The translations under genes were made by a program, and so were the position numbers. A DNA stretch of 17,756 nt from Lachnospiraceae bacterium. Its GTDB lineage: Bacteria; Bacillota; Clostridia; Lachnospirales; Lachnospiraceae. The notes under the pieces are model-generated. The model was given only the letters and a program-made list of their open reading frames with translations, was not told the DNA's origin and did no database searches. The stretch spans positions 1 through 17,756 of the forward strand of contig SFNX01000034.1 in NCBI GenBank assembly GCA_004552595.1, read 5' to 3'. Of this stretch, positions 1 to 6,984 are shown piece by piece. The number at the start of each line of letters is the position of its first letter. Position 1 is the stretch's first letter.

Positions 1-246
1 CTTGAGAAGATTGGTGATAACCTTTATGATACAACACAGAACTCAGGTGAATTCGACGGAATCGGAAAAGATATTACATCTGATGGTGCCGGTGCAATGA
101 AGACAGGTGTTCTTGAAATGTCTAACGTAGACCTTTCGGCAGAGTTTACTGAAATGATTACTACACAGAGAGGTTTCCAGGCCAACTCACGTATCATCAC
201 GGTTTCTGATACAATGCTTGAAGAACTTATCAATCTTAAGAGATAA
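1..246 (+). CDS. flgE: Flagellar hook protein FlgE, C-terminal end (partial)
   Basis: An open frame from base 1 encodes the last 81 residues of a flagellar hook/rod family protein and ends at TAA 244-246; the 5' end lies outside the window. The ending, with SNVDLSAEFTEMI, TQRGFQANSR, and TMLEELINLKR, is the conserved C-terminal D0 helix of hook and rod proteins, which packs in the core of the hook. FlgE polymerises outside the cell after export by the flagellar type III system to form the universal joint between rod and filament. FlgE is preferred over FlgG or FlgF because the next gene is flbD, the usual neighbour of flgE in Clostridia. FlgG shares this terminal motif, so the paralogue choice rests partly on gene order. 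Confidence 0.88.
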   Translation, partial: LEKIGDNLYDTTQNSGEFDGIGKDITSDGAGAMKTGVLEMSNVDLSAEFTEMITTQRGFQANSRIITVSDTMLEELINLKR

Positions 247-303
247 TATATAACTCTGATTTAATCAGCAAATAAACGGAAATTATTAATTTGCATTAAT
301 TAA

Positions 304-312
304 TGATATAAT
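304..312 (+). promoter_or_regulatory. Candidate extended -10 promoter for flbD onward
   Basis: TGATATAAT at 304-312 is a perfect TGn-TATAAT extended -10 element. No good -35 is seen 16-18 bp upstream; the best match is about 3 of 6 bases. A start 5-8 bases downstream (about 317-320) would fall inside the left arm of the terminator. New transcripts would then keep only about 6 bp of the stem, set back from the T run, and should escape termination. In AT-rich DNA a TATAAT match alone is weak evidence; the TG extension and the position raise it. Confidence 0.45.
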
Positions 313-348
313 GTGAACGTGGGGCAAAACCTCACGTTCACTTTTTTT
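313..348 (+). terminator. Rho-independent terminator after flgE
   Basis: The left arm GTGAACGTGGGG (313-324) pairs over 12 bp with CCTCACGTTCAC (330-341); the only deviation is one G.U pair. The loop is CAAAA, and the stem is followed at once by seven T (342-348). This is a complete intrinsic terminator. It lies inside what is otherwise a continuous operon, only 19 bases before the flbD start, so it should lower or gate transcription passing from the hook genes into the motor genes. Confidence 0.88.
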
Positions 349-367
349 ACAAAAACAGGAGAAAACT

Positions 368-553
368 ATGATTGACGTAACGCGTCTTAACGGAAAAATT
401 CTTACAATAAATGCCGATTTGATTGAGTCGGTTGAAGAGAACCCTGATACTGTTATTTCCTTAATTAACGGCAAGAAAATAATTGTAAAAGAAGATAGAC
501 AAGAGATTAAAAATTTAGTAAAATCTTATAAAAGGGATATTATGATTAATTAG
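368..553 (+). CDS. flbD: Flagellar protein FlbD (SwrD-like)
   Basis: A 61-residue protein with the FlbD family pattern: it opens with MIDVTRLNGK, followed by an INADLIESVEENPDT segment and a basic C-terminal half. It has no signal peptide or membrane segment and is probably cytosolic. In Bacillus subtilis the homologue SwrD raises flagellar motor power through the stator; that role is known for the family and not shown by this sequence. The ATG has AGGAG at 357-361 about six bases upstream. The gene lies just after the flgE terminator and just before motA, the standard clostridial position, and the link to motA agrees with a stator role. The stop TAG is 551-553. Confidence 0.9.
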   Translation: MIDVTRLNGKILTINADLIESVEENPDTVISLINGKKIIVKEDRQEIKNLVKSYKRDIMIN

Positions 554-555
554 GT

Positions 556-561
556 AGGTGG
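556..561 (+). promoter_or_regulatory. Ribosome binding site fixing the TTG start of motA
   Basis: AGGTGG at 556-561 lies five bases before TTG 567-569. The alternative in-frame GTG at 558 overlaps this site and would have no Shine-Dalgarno sequence of its own at a workable distance. The protein from TTG begins MDIATLIG, a usual MotA N-terminus. Confidence 0.7.
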
Positions 562-566
562 ACATT

Positions 567-1361
567 TTGGACATTGCTACACTTATTGGCGTTGTGCTTT
601 GTATAGCCTTCGTTGTTATTTCTATTTGTCTTGGTCAGGATGGACCTGCGGGTATTCAGTATTTCTATGATGCCCAGTCTATTATGATTACGATTGGTGG
701 TGCTTTTGCATCTGTATTAACGGGTTGCACTATAAAGGAATATGTTAACGGACTTAAGAGTATAGGCATTGCGTTTAAGATACCTTCGCTTGATTCGCCG
801 GGTATCATCAAAAAGATTATCGAACTGTCTAATGTTGCCAGAAAAGAAGGACTTCTTTCACTTGAAGAAGCAGCCGGAGATATTGACGATGCATTCCTTA
901 AAAAGGGAATCATGCTCGTAGTTGACGGTACCGATCCTGAACTCGTAAGAGGCATCATGGAGACGGAAATGGTCAGCATCGATGACAGACACAAAAAGAA
1001 TATTGGCTTCTGGGATAATGTAGCCGGAATGGGACCTGCTTGGGGAATGATTGGAACTCTCGTAGGTCTTATTATGATGTTGTATCACATGGAGGATGCG
1101 TCAACAATCGGACCTGCCATGGCGGTAGCTCTTGTAACGACATTCTATGGTTCACTTCTTGCAAACTGGATTTGTACTCCTATTGCAACAAAGCTTAAAG
1201 CAATCAACAATGCAGAAATGCAGGTTAAGGAAATAATGATAGAGGGACTTCTTTCAATACAGGCAGGAGAGAACCCAAGAGTAATTGAAGAAAAGCTTAA
1301 ATCATTCCTTTCACCAATCGAGCGAAGCTTAATGGGCGGGGATAACGAAGGAGGAGAATAG
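567..1361 (+). CDS. motA: Flagellar motor stator protein MotA
   Basis: MotA forms, with MotB, the ion-conducting stator complex in the inner membrane that pushes on the rotor. This 264-residue protein has the four-helix layout: TM1 near 1-19, TM2 near 31-53, a long cytoplasmic loop, TM3 near 152-173 and TM4 near 184-204. The MotA/TolQ/ExbB signature is clear in residues 147-205, including a GMGPAWGMIGTLVG stretch and a Pro (P205) closing TM4. The cytoplasmic loop carries the charged segment DPELVRGIMETE (residues 123-134) in the region that contacts FliG in this family. TTG 567 is chosen over GTG 558 because of the AGGTGG site. The gene ends two bases before motB, so the pair is tightly coupled. 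The coupling ion cannot be read from this sequence. Confidence 0.96.
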   Translation: MDIATLIGVVLCIAFVVISICLGQDGPAGIQYFYDAQSIMITIGGAFASVLTGCTIKEYVNGLKSIGIAFKIPSLDSPGIIKKIIELSNVARKEGLLSLEEAAGDIDDAFLKKGIMLVVDGTDPELVRGIMETEMVSIDDRHKKNIGFWDNVAGMGPAWGMIGTLVGLIMMLYHMEDASTIGPAMAVALVTTFYGSLLANWICTPIATKLKAINNAEMQVKEIMIEGLLSIQAGENPRVIEEKLKSFLSPIERSLMGGDNEGGE

Positions 1362-1363
1362 TA

Positions 1364-2164
1364 ATGGCTAAGCGTAGGGAAGACCCACCGAAGCCGGCGG
1401 CCGCGTGGATGTCGACCTTCTCCGATCTTATGAACCTGCTTCTTTGCTTCTTCGTATTACTGTTTTCAATGTCTACTCTCGATGCGGCAAAGTTTGAACA
1501 GCTGGCAGCTTCATTTTCAGACAGCTTCAGTATTTTTTCAGCGGGCTCTACATCAATCGGCGAAGGCTTACTTGTCGGTAACGGTGTAATGCAGCTTAAC
1601 GAGCTTGATATTTACATGGACACAATGGGTAAGGAGAGCGAGGAGACTGAAATCGAGGAGACGGATCCGTTGTCTGAGCTTAAGGAAGAGCAGATGAAGG
1701 AATCTGAGGAGCTTGCAGAGCTTATCGAGGAAATTGTAGTAGAACAGAACCTCTCTAAGGAAGTTGATATAGATTTTACATCACAGTATGTGTCACTTAC
1801 ACTTAACGGAGGAATCCTTTTTGATTCAGGTAAAGCTACACTTAAGCCTGAGTGCTCGGCAGTTCTTAACAAGATTGGAATCATTCTTGAAAAGTATGGC
1901 AAGAGCGTAATTGAAATTGAAGGACATACCGATAATGTGCCTATTCATACGTCGCAGTTTGCGGATAACGACGAGCTTTCGGATGCAAGAGCACTTTCGG
2001 TATTCAGATATATTTTAGAACATACTAATCTTAACCCTGCTAACCTAAAGCATTCAGGAAGAGGTGAATATGTTCCGGTGGCGGATAATTCCACACCTGA
2101 GGGAAGAACTAAAAACAGACGTGTAGAGATTAAGATTTATCACACGCTAAGCACGTATGAATAG
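1364..2164 (+). CDS. motB: Flagellar motor stator protein MotB
   Basis: MotB anchors the stator to peptidoglycan and carries the ion-binding aspartate. The 266-residue protein has one N-terminal membrane helix (about 20-38) with the expected Asp at D21 in FSDLMNLLLCFF. A plug/linker region follows, then an OmpA-like peptidoglycan-binding domain (about 140-258) with GHTDNVP at 187-193, the SDARA motif at 206-210 and GRTKNRRVEI near the end. Residues about 90-128 are very rich in Glu and probably form an acidic coiled coil between membrane helix and OmpA domain. The length is close to Bacillus MotB. GGAGG lies upstream of the ATG and overlaps the end of motA. Confidence 0.96.
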   Translation: MAKRREDPPKPAAAWMSTFSDLMNLLLCFFVLLFSMSTLDAAKFEQLAASFSDSFSIFSAGSTSIGEGLLVGNGVMQLNELDIYMDTMGKESEETEIEETDPLSELKEEQMKESEELAELIEEIVVEQNLSKEVDIDFTSQYVSLTLNGGILFDSGKATLKPECSAVLNKIGIILEKYGKSVIEIEGHTDNVPIHTSQFADNDELSDARALSVFRYILEHTNLNPANLKHSGRGEYVPVADNSTPEGRTKNRRVEIKIYHTLSTYE

Positions 2165-2198
2165 ATTTATTCATAGGAATTAGAGATTTGGAGGAATT

Positions 2199-2717
2199 AT
2201 GAAAAAAAATCTCCTGTCAGTAGTAATACTGGCACTCCTTGTTGTCAATCTTATATTGACAGGCATAATGATGTTTTCATGTGTCTCAGCTAATAAGAAA
2301 ACGGCAGCTTTAGTAAATGACATCGCATCAGTTCTTGATTTAGAGTTAACAGGCGGCGGTTCAAATACAGAAGAAGTTGCGGCTGTATCAGTTGCAGATA
2401 CCGAGATTTATAATATTGCCGATGCCATGACGGTTGCCTTAAGACCATCAGAAGACGGTAAGGAGCATTACTGCATGTGCGAAGTGTCATTCTCAATGAA
2501 TAAAACGCATGAGGATTATGAGACAATGTCCCCAATGGTTGCTACTCAGGAATCTAAAATCAGAAGCATTATCATTGGCGTAATCGGTGGCTACACTAAG
2601 GAAGAGGCACAGGCTAACCAGAAGGCAATTGAGAGCGCAATTTTAGAGCAGGTTCAGCAGATGTTCGGTTCTAATTTTATTTACGAAGCATATTTCAGAG
2701 ACGTTAAGTTCCAGTAA
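2199..2717 (+). CDS. fliL: Flagellar basal body-associated protein FliL
   Basis: FliL is a single-pass inner-membrane protein that surrounds or stabilises the stator near the MS ring. This 172-residue protein has a basic start (MKKN) followed by one hydrophobic helix at about 5-26, a short low-complexity linker (LTGGGSNTEE), and a periplasmic domain ending in YFRDVKFQ, which matches the usual FliL C-terminal strand. GGAGG lies seven bases before the ATG. Position between motB and fliM is the normal clostridial and Bacillus order. FliL is poorly conserved, so the call rests on topology, C-terminal motif and context together. Confidence 0.9.
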   Translation: MKKNLLSVVILALLVVNLILTGIMMFSCVSANKKTAALVNDIASVLDLELTGGGSNTEEVAAVSVADTEIYNIADAMTVALRPSEDGKEHYCMCEVSFSMNKTHEDYETMSPMVATQESKIRSIIIGVIGGYTKEEAQANQKAIESAILEQVQQMFGSNFIYEAYFRDVKFQ

Positions 2718-2747
2718 TTTGTCTTTTCATTACACTAAATACAAAGT

Positions 2748-2754
2748 GAGGTGA
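2748..2754 (+). promoter_or_regulatory. Ribosome binding site fixing the GTG start of fliM
   Basis: GAGGTGA at 2748-2754 lies five bases before GTG 2760-2762. The upstream in-frame GTG at 2751 sits inside this site, so it is unlikely to be the start. Starting at 2760 gives MGEVLSQNEID, the usual FliM N-terminus. Confidence 0.7.
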
Positions 2755-2759
2755 GCTCG

Positions 2760-3740
2760 GTGGGTGAAGTACTATCCCAAAACGAGATTGACAGTCTGCT
2801 TCAGGCACTGAGTTCAGGTGAACTTGACGCAGATGATATAAGTAGCATAGATGAAAAGCCCGCGAAGAATTACGACTTTAAGCGACCGGCAAAGTTCTCT
2901 AAAGAGCATTTACGTACGCTTGAAATCATTTTCGAGCACTACGGACGATTGATTTCCACTAATTTGCCCGTATACCTGCGTAAAAACATTCAGGTTAACG
3001 TAGTAAACTCCGAGGCATGTACGTTCTCCGAATTTTCAACGGCACTTGCAAACCCTGTACTTTTGTCAGTCGTTTCATTTAATCCGCTTGGCGGTAACAT
3101 TCTTTTAGAGCTTGCTGCAAACCTTGGATTTGCAATGATAGACAGAATGCTGGGAGGTCCCGGTAATCCGCTTGACAAGACCAGAGATTTTTCGGAAATT
3201 GAGCGTTCAATCATCGACAAAATTCTTGTAGTTTGTGTGCAGCTTTTAAGAGAACCGTGGAAGAACGTAGTCGATATTAATCCGGTGCTTGACAGAGTTG
3301 AGACGAACCCACAGTTTGCACAGATAATCGCACCTTCCGAAATGATAGCAATTGTTACATTGAGTATTAAAGTCGGAGATGTTGAAGGTCTTATGAATAT
3401 ATGTCTTCCGTACTTTACGCTTGAATCTGTAATGGACAAGTTGAATACGAAGTACTGGTTCGCTTCGATGAAAGAGAACAATGAGGAAGACTACAAAGAT
3501 TACATTGAATCCGCAGTACGAAAAGTTTCGATGCCAATTAAGGCAGTACTCGGTAAGTCGGTTATTACAGTTAACGACTTTGTAAATCTCCAGCAGGGAG
3601 ACATTATCAAACTTAATTCCAAGGTTGATAGTGAGATGGAGATTTATGTTGGCAATATCAAGAAATTCAAAGCTCTGCCGGGAACTCAAAAGGATTCATA
3701 TGCGGTCAGAGTTACATCAGTATTAAGAGAGGAGGAATAG
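2760..3740 (+). CDS. fliM: Flagellar motor switch protein FliM
   Basis: FliM is the C-ring protein that binds phosphorylated CheY and changes the sense of motor rotation. From GTG 2760 the product is 326 residues, the usual FliM size. The N-terminal CheY-P binding peptide is present as LSQNEIDSLL (residues 5-14), followed by a flexible linker. The CheC-like middle domain (about 45-230) includes the conserved GGPG loop (G132-G135), which contacts FliG in other species. The C-terminal SpoA/FliN-like domain (about 245-326) contains the VTVNDFVNLQQGDII stretch. It ends three bases before fliY, with GAGGAGG at its 3' end serving as the fliY ribosome binding site. No missing motif was seen. Confidence 0.96.
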   Translation: MGEVLSQNEIDSLLQALSSGELDADDISSIDEKPAKNYDFKRPAKFSKEHLRTLEIIFEHYGRLISTNLPVYLRKNIQVNVVNSEACTFSEFSTALANPVLLSVVSFNPLGGNILLELAANLGFAMIDRMLGGPGNPLDKTRDFSEIERSIIDKILVVCVQLLREPWKNVVDINPVLDRVETNPQFAQIIAPSEMIAIVTLSIKVGDVEGLMNICLPYFTLESVMDKLNTKYWFASMKENNEEDYKDYIESAVRKVSMPIKAVLGKSVITVNDFVNLQQGDIIKLNSKVDSEMEIYVGNIKKFKALPGTQKDSYAVRVTSVLREEE

Positions 3741-3743
3741 TGT

Positions 3744-4970
3744 ATGGACGGAATGCTGTCCCAGGACGAAATAAATGCGTTACTGAACGACATGAGCGGC
3801 GCAAGTGATACTGCCCCTCAGGAAGAAGCACCTGAACCGGCCGGTACTAAATCAGTAAGCGCAGCCGACCAAAGCCTTCTCACTGATATTGAAAAGGACG
3901 CAATTGGTGAAGTAGCCAATATAAGCATGGGCTCATCGGCAACTACACTTTATTCCCTTGTTAACAGAAAGGTTAACATAACTACTCCGGTAGTTTCACT
4001 TGCAACATGGGATGAAATTGTTGAAGATTACGAAAAGCCATGTGTATTCATCAAAATAAAATACACAGTCGGACTTGAAGGAACTAATATCCTCATACTT
4101 AAGGAAGAGGACGTTAAGATAATTACAGACCTTATGATGGGAGGCGACGGTACTAATACAGATGGAGAACTTTCAGAACTTCACTTAAGTGCCATCGGAG
4201 AGGCAATGAACCAGATGATGGGTTCATCTGCAACATCTCTTTCATCAATGCTTGGAAGAATGATTGATATTTCTCCTCCGGAAGCAGATCTTGTAGACAT
4301 GCTTGACGGCTACAATGCCCAAGAAGACGTATCTTCATTCCTTGGCGGTACTTTTGTAAGAATTACATTCAGAATGCAAGTCGGAGACCTGGTTGATTCT
4401 AAGATAATGCAGCTCTATCCTATTGATTTTGCAAAATCACTTTACGATTTCTTCATGGATTCACAAGAGCCGGAGCCGGAACCTGAACCGATTTCATCAT
4501 CACCATTTGATATGGGAATGTCTGCTCCGCCAACACCACCTCCAATGGGAGGAATGGATATGCAGCCTCAGATGGGAATGGGCATGGGAATGCCAATGCA
4601 GCCTCAGATGGGAATGGGTATGGGGATGCCGATGCAGCCTCAGATGGGAATGCCAATGCAGCCTCAAATGCCAAATGTTAACATCCAGGCAGCAAGCTTC
4701 TCGCCATTTGCACAGGATGTAAATGCAATGCAGTCACAGGAGAATATCTCACTTATTAAGGATGTTCCGCTTGAAGTTACTGTAGAGCTTGGTAGGACAA
4801 GCAAAGCAATTGCAGATATACTTGATTTTTCACCGGGCACAATTATTGAGCTTGACAAGATTGCCGGAGAACCGGTTGATGTATTAGTTAACGGAAAGCT
4901 TGTAGCTAAAGGTGAAGTAGTAGTTATCGAAGAAAACTTCGGTGTCAGAGTAACAGAGATTATTAACTAA
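3744..4970 (+). CDS. fliY: Motor switch phosphatase FliY (CheC domain fused to FliN domain)
   Basis: FliY is the clostridial/Bacillus form of FliN: a C-ring component that also dephosphorylates CheY-P at the motor. The 408-residue product has a CheY-P binding peptide at its N-terminus (LSQDEINALL, about 5-14). A CheC-like domain follows with two complete active-site patterns: D52-x3-E56-x2-N59 and S149-x3-E153-x2-N156. After an EPEPEPEP stretch and a Met/Gln/Pro repeat linker (about 273-310), a FliN/SpoA domain (about 335-408) begins DVPLEVTVELGRT. Both phosphatase sites appear intact. The ATG follows GAGGAGG at the end of fliM. cheY comes next, so enzyme and substrate are neighbours. The repeat linker is the odd feature. 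Confidence 0.95.
   Translation: MDGMLSQDEINALLNDMSGASDTAPQEEAPEPAGTKSVSAADQSLLTDIEKDAIGEVANISMGSSATTLYSLVNRKVNITTPVVSLATWDEIVEDYEKPCVFIKIKYTVGLEGTNILILKEEDVKIITDLMMGGDGTNTDGELSELHLSAIGEAMNQMMGSSATSLSSMLGRMIDISPPEADLVDMLDGYNAQEDVSSFLGGTFVRITFRMQVGDLVDSKIMQLYPIDFAKSLYDFFMDSQEPEPEPEPISSSPFDMGMSAPPTPPPMGGMDMQPQMGMGMGMPMQPQMGMGMGMPMQPQMGMPMQPQMPNVNIQAASFSPFAQDVNAMQSQENISLIKDVPLEVTVELGRTSKAIADILDFSPGTIIELDKIAGEPVDVLVNGKLVAKGEVVVIEENFGVRVTEIIN
4560..4673 (+). repeat. Imperfect 36-base tandem repeat in the fliY linker
   Basis: Two near-identical 36-base units (4560-4595 and 4596-4631) each encode MQPQMGMGMGMP. A 24-base shortened unit (4632-4655, MQPQMGMP) and an 18-base unit (4656-4673, MQPQMP) follow. 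All four begin ATGCAGCCTCA and differ at only a few third positions, and the shorter units keep the same edges. This is the pattern left by recent in-frame slippage or unequal recombination. Confidence 0.9.
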
Positions 4971-5007
4971 CGGATAGTTAGTGAGTATAAAGAGAAGGAG
5001 ATTAAAA

Positions 5008-5370
5008 ATGGCAAAAAACATTTTAATTTGTGACGATGCAGCATTCATGCGCATGATGATCAAGGACATTCTTACAAAGAATGGATATAATGTTGCAGGC
5101 GAAGCAGAAAATGGAGTAAAAGCTGTTGAAAAGTACAATGAATTAAAACCTGACCTTGTTCTTATGGACATCACAATGCCTGAGATGGACGGTATTCAGG
5201 CACTTAAGAAGATTAAAGAAGCAGATAGTTCGGCACTTGTTATCATGTGCTCGGCTATGGGTCAGCAGGCAATGGTTATTGAATCAATTCAGGCCGGAGC
5301 AAAGGACTTCATTGTTAAGCCTTTCCAGGCAGACAGAGTTATCGAAGCAGTTAAGAAAGTAGTTGGCTAG
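5008..5370 (+). CDS. cheY: Chemotaxis response regulator CheY
   Basis: A single-domain receiver protein of 120 residues with no output domain. CheA phosphorylates it, and the phospho form binds FliM/FliY at the motor. Key residues are in place: the acidic pair D9/D10, the phospho-acceptor D54 in LVLMDITMPEMDG, S82 in the switch position and K104 in FIVKPF. An upstream in-frame ATG at 4981 exists, but the start at 5008 is chosen because AAGGAG (4995-5000) lies seven bases before it and MAKNILICDD is the normal receiver opening. The gene lies between fliY and fliO as in other clostridial fla/che operons. CheB, CheA, FliY and CheC encoded nearby act on the same phospho-relay. Confidence 0.96.
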   Translation: MAKNILICDDAAFMRMMIKDILTKNGYNVAGEAENGVKAVEKYNELKPDLVLMDITMPEMDGIQALKKIKEADSSALVIMCSAMGQQAMVIESIQAGAKDFIVKPFQADRVIEAVKKVVG

Positions 5371-5374
5371 TCAC

Positions 5375-5770
5375 ATGTTTATATTGCTTGCCGGAAGTGG
5401 TACAGCTGGGAGTATATCTCAGCTTATTACTGTTTTTATTATATTTATTTTTGTTCTTGCAATTACAGTATTTGCCACACGCTTTGTAGGCGGCTATCAA
5501 AAGCTTAACGGCATGAACAAAAATCTCGAGGTAATCGAGACTACACGCATCACAAACAATAAATTCTTACAGATTATTAGGGCAGGCGAAAAATATTTCG
5601 TTATCGGAGTAGGTAAGGATGAAATATCAATGCTTGTAGAAATTGATAAAGAAACACTTATTGATACAAGCACGGATAAGATTAGTTTGAAAGAGTCGTT
5701 TTCAGATATTTTAGCCGGCAAAAGCTTATTTAAAGGAAACGACAAAGATAAGAGCGACAATAATGAATAA
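5375..5770 (+). CDS. fliO: Flagellar export protein FliO
   Basis: FliO is a small inner-membrane assembly factor for the FliP ring of the flagellar type III export gate. This product is 131 residues from ATG 5375. It has a short N-terminal segment, one hydrophobic helix at about 16-36 followed by TRFVGGYQK, and a cytoplasmic domain with NLEVIETTRITNNKFLQII, the typical FliO pattern. It ends in a charged KGNDKDKSDNN tail. An in-frame TTG at 5363 overlapping the end of cheY would add four residues; neither start has a good ribosome binding site, so the N-terminus is uncertain. The 3' end overlaps fliP by eight bases, indicating coupled translation. The family is weakly conserved, and context adds much of the confidence. 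Confidence 0.88.
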   Translation: MFILLAGSGTAGSISQLITVFIIFIFVLAITVFATRFVGGYQKLNGMNKNLEVIETTRITNNKFLQIIRAGEKYFVIGVGKDEISMLVEIDKETLIDTSTDKISLKESFSDILAGKSLFKGNDKDKSDNNE

Positions 5771-6644
5771 GGTGTTTTTTACAATAAGCAAAAGAGTATT
5801 ATTCTTTTGCTTAATTGTGTGTATAACTTCATTTTGTTTTTCACCGGTAAATGCGTATGCTGCAGACCTTGACGGTATCGGGATGAGTGATGATTCAATT
5901 GCTTCGACTACGCATCCGACAGTAATTGAAGAGCCGGGAACTGCTGAGACTCCTGATGATTTAAGAGACCTAAATGTTTCAAACGGTCTTTCAATTACAT
6001 ATAGGGATGAGAACGGCAATCTGTCGGGAGCATTAAGAATTCTTATTACTCTTACGTTAGTCGCCCTTATTCCAACGTTCTTAATAATGATGACTTCGTT
6101 TACGCGAATTGTCATCGTTATGCATTTTTTAAGAACTGCTCTGGGAACGCAGACGGCTCCTCCTAACCAGGTAATTATAGGTTTGGCGCTTTTCCTTACA
6201 CTGTTTATTATGAATCCGACATTTACGCAGATTAATGAAAACGCACTTAAGCCTTTTGAAGCAGGAGAGCTTACGCAAAAGGAGTTCTTTGAAAAAGCAG
6301 TTGATCCGTTAAGGGAATTTATGTATGGACAGACTCTTACTAAAGACGTAAGGCTGTTTCTTGATATTGAAGGAACCGGGGCTGTTGAGTCACTTGAAGA
6401 CATTCCTACAAGGGTTTTGGTTCCGGCATTTATGATAAGCGAGTTAAGAACTGCTTTCATTATCGGATTTGTGCTATACATTCCGTTTATTGTTATTGAC
6501 ATGGTTGTCGCGTCGGTTCTTATGGCGATGGGTATGATGATGCTGCCGCCAACGACAATTTCGACGCCGTTTAAGATTCTTCTGTTTGTTCTTGCGGATG
6601 GATGGAGTCTTGTAATAGGAAATCTTGTCAAAACGTTTTATTAA
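5763..6644 (+). CDS. fliP: Flagellar export gate protein FliP
   Basis: FliP forms the pentameric core of the export gate, with FliQ and FliR, in the inner membrane within the MS ring. The 293-residue product starts with a cleavable signal peptide (basic start, hydrophobic core, probable cleavage after AYA at residue 33), as FliP proteins have. A variable segment follows, then the conserved core: IPTFLIMMTSFTRIVIV, LRTALGTQTAPPNQVIIGLALFLT across several lines of conservation, a periplasmic helix region around TKDVRLFLDIEG, and the C-terminal IPFIVIDMVVASVLMAMGMMMLPP motif. It overlaps the fliO 3' end and has only a weak AAGAG upstream, so translation is probably coupled. No defect was seen. 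Confidence 0.96.
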   Translation: MNKVFFTISKRVLFFCLIVCITSFCFSPVNAYAADLDGIGMSDDSIASTTHPTVIEEPGTAETPDDLRDLNVSNGLSITYRDENGNLSGALRILITLTLVALIPTFLIMMTSFTRIVIVMHFLRTALGTQTAPPNQVIIGLALFLTLFIMNPTFTQINENALKPFEAGELTQKEFFEKAVDPLREFMYGQTLTKDVRLFLDIEGTGAVESLEDIPTRVLVPAFMISELRTAFIIGFVLYIPFIVIDMVVASVLMAMGMMMLPPTTISTPFKILLFVLADGWSLVIGNLVKTFY

Positions 6645-6691
6645 CTTACATATTGCTGTTACTGGCTGTTCATGTAAAAAGGGGAGAGAAT

Positions 6692-6961
6692 ATGACAGTT
6701 GATGACGTTACTCAGATAATAAGATCAGGATTATATACTATAATTATTACTTCAGCACCAATGTTAATTGTCTCATTAGTTGTAGGTTTAATTATCAGTG
6801 TGTTCCAGACTGTGACATCAATCCAGGAGCAGACGCTTACGTTTGTTCCTAAGATTTTGGCGATATTTGCAACGCTTATGTTAGTCGGACACTGGATGGC
6901 CAATAATTTGACGACATTTACGGCTGATTTGTGGAATAGTTTTTCGGTATATATTCACTGA
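6692..6961 (+). CDS. fliQ: Flagellar export gate protein FliQ
   Basis: FliQ packs around the outside of the FliP/FliR core of the export gate. The product is 89 residues, the exact usual FliQ length, with two membrane hairpin helices (about 15-38 and 50-75). The conserved central stretch SVFQTVTSIQEQTLTFVPKI and a closing GHWM are visible. The open frame extends upstream to 6602, but ATG 6692 is chosen: AGGGGAG lies just before it and the family starts MTxDxV at this point. The 47-base gap after fliP contains no clear secondary structure. Confidence 0.96.
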   Translation: MTVDDVTQIIRSGLYTIIITSAPMLIVSLVVGLIISVFQTVTSIQEQTLTFVPKILAIFATLMLVGHWMANNLTTFTADLWNSFSVYIH

Positions 6962-6984
6962 TCATTTTTTATTATTGACTAATT

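Noticed and set aside
256..268. Palindrome CTGATT-T-AATCAG after flgE, possibly an operator
   Set aside because: It is short, has a single-base centre and occurs once; no regulator or second copy supports it.
558..566. GTG 558 as the motA start
   Set aside because: It overlaps the AGGTGG ribosome site; TTG 567 gives the normal MotA N-terminus.
4423..4722. Overlapping + strand frame of 99 codons within fliY, rich in Trp/Arg/Cys/Leu
   Set aside because: It is the fliY repeat read in another frame; the repetitive WECQCSLR pattern is produced by the Met/Gln/Pro repeat and has no start signal.
5726..6631. Antisense open frame of 301 codons opposite fliP
   Set aside because: It mirrors fliP codon structure, has no ribosome site or family resemblance, and fliP on the + strand is unambiguous. 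The same applies to long antisense frames opposite fliM (2990-3481), cheB (14137-14928) and cheA (16581-17276).
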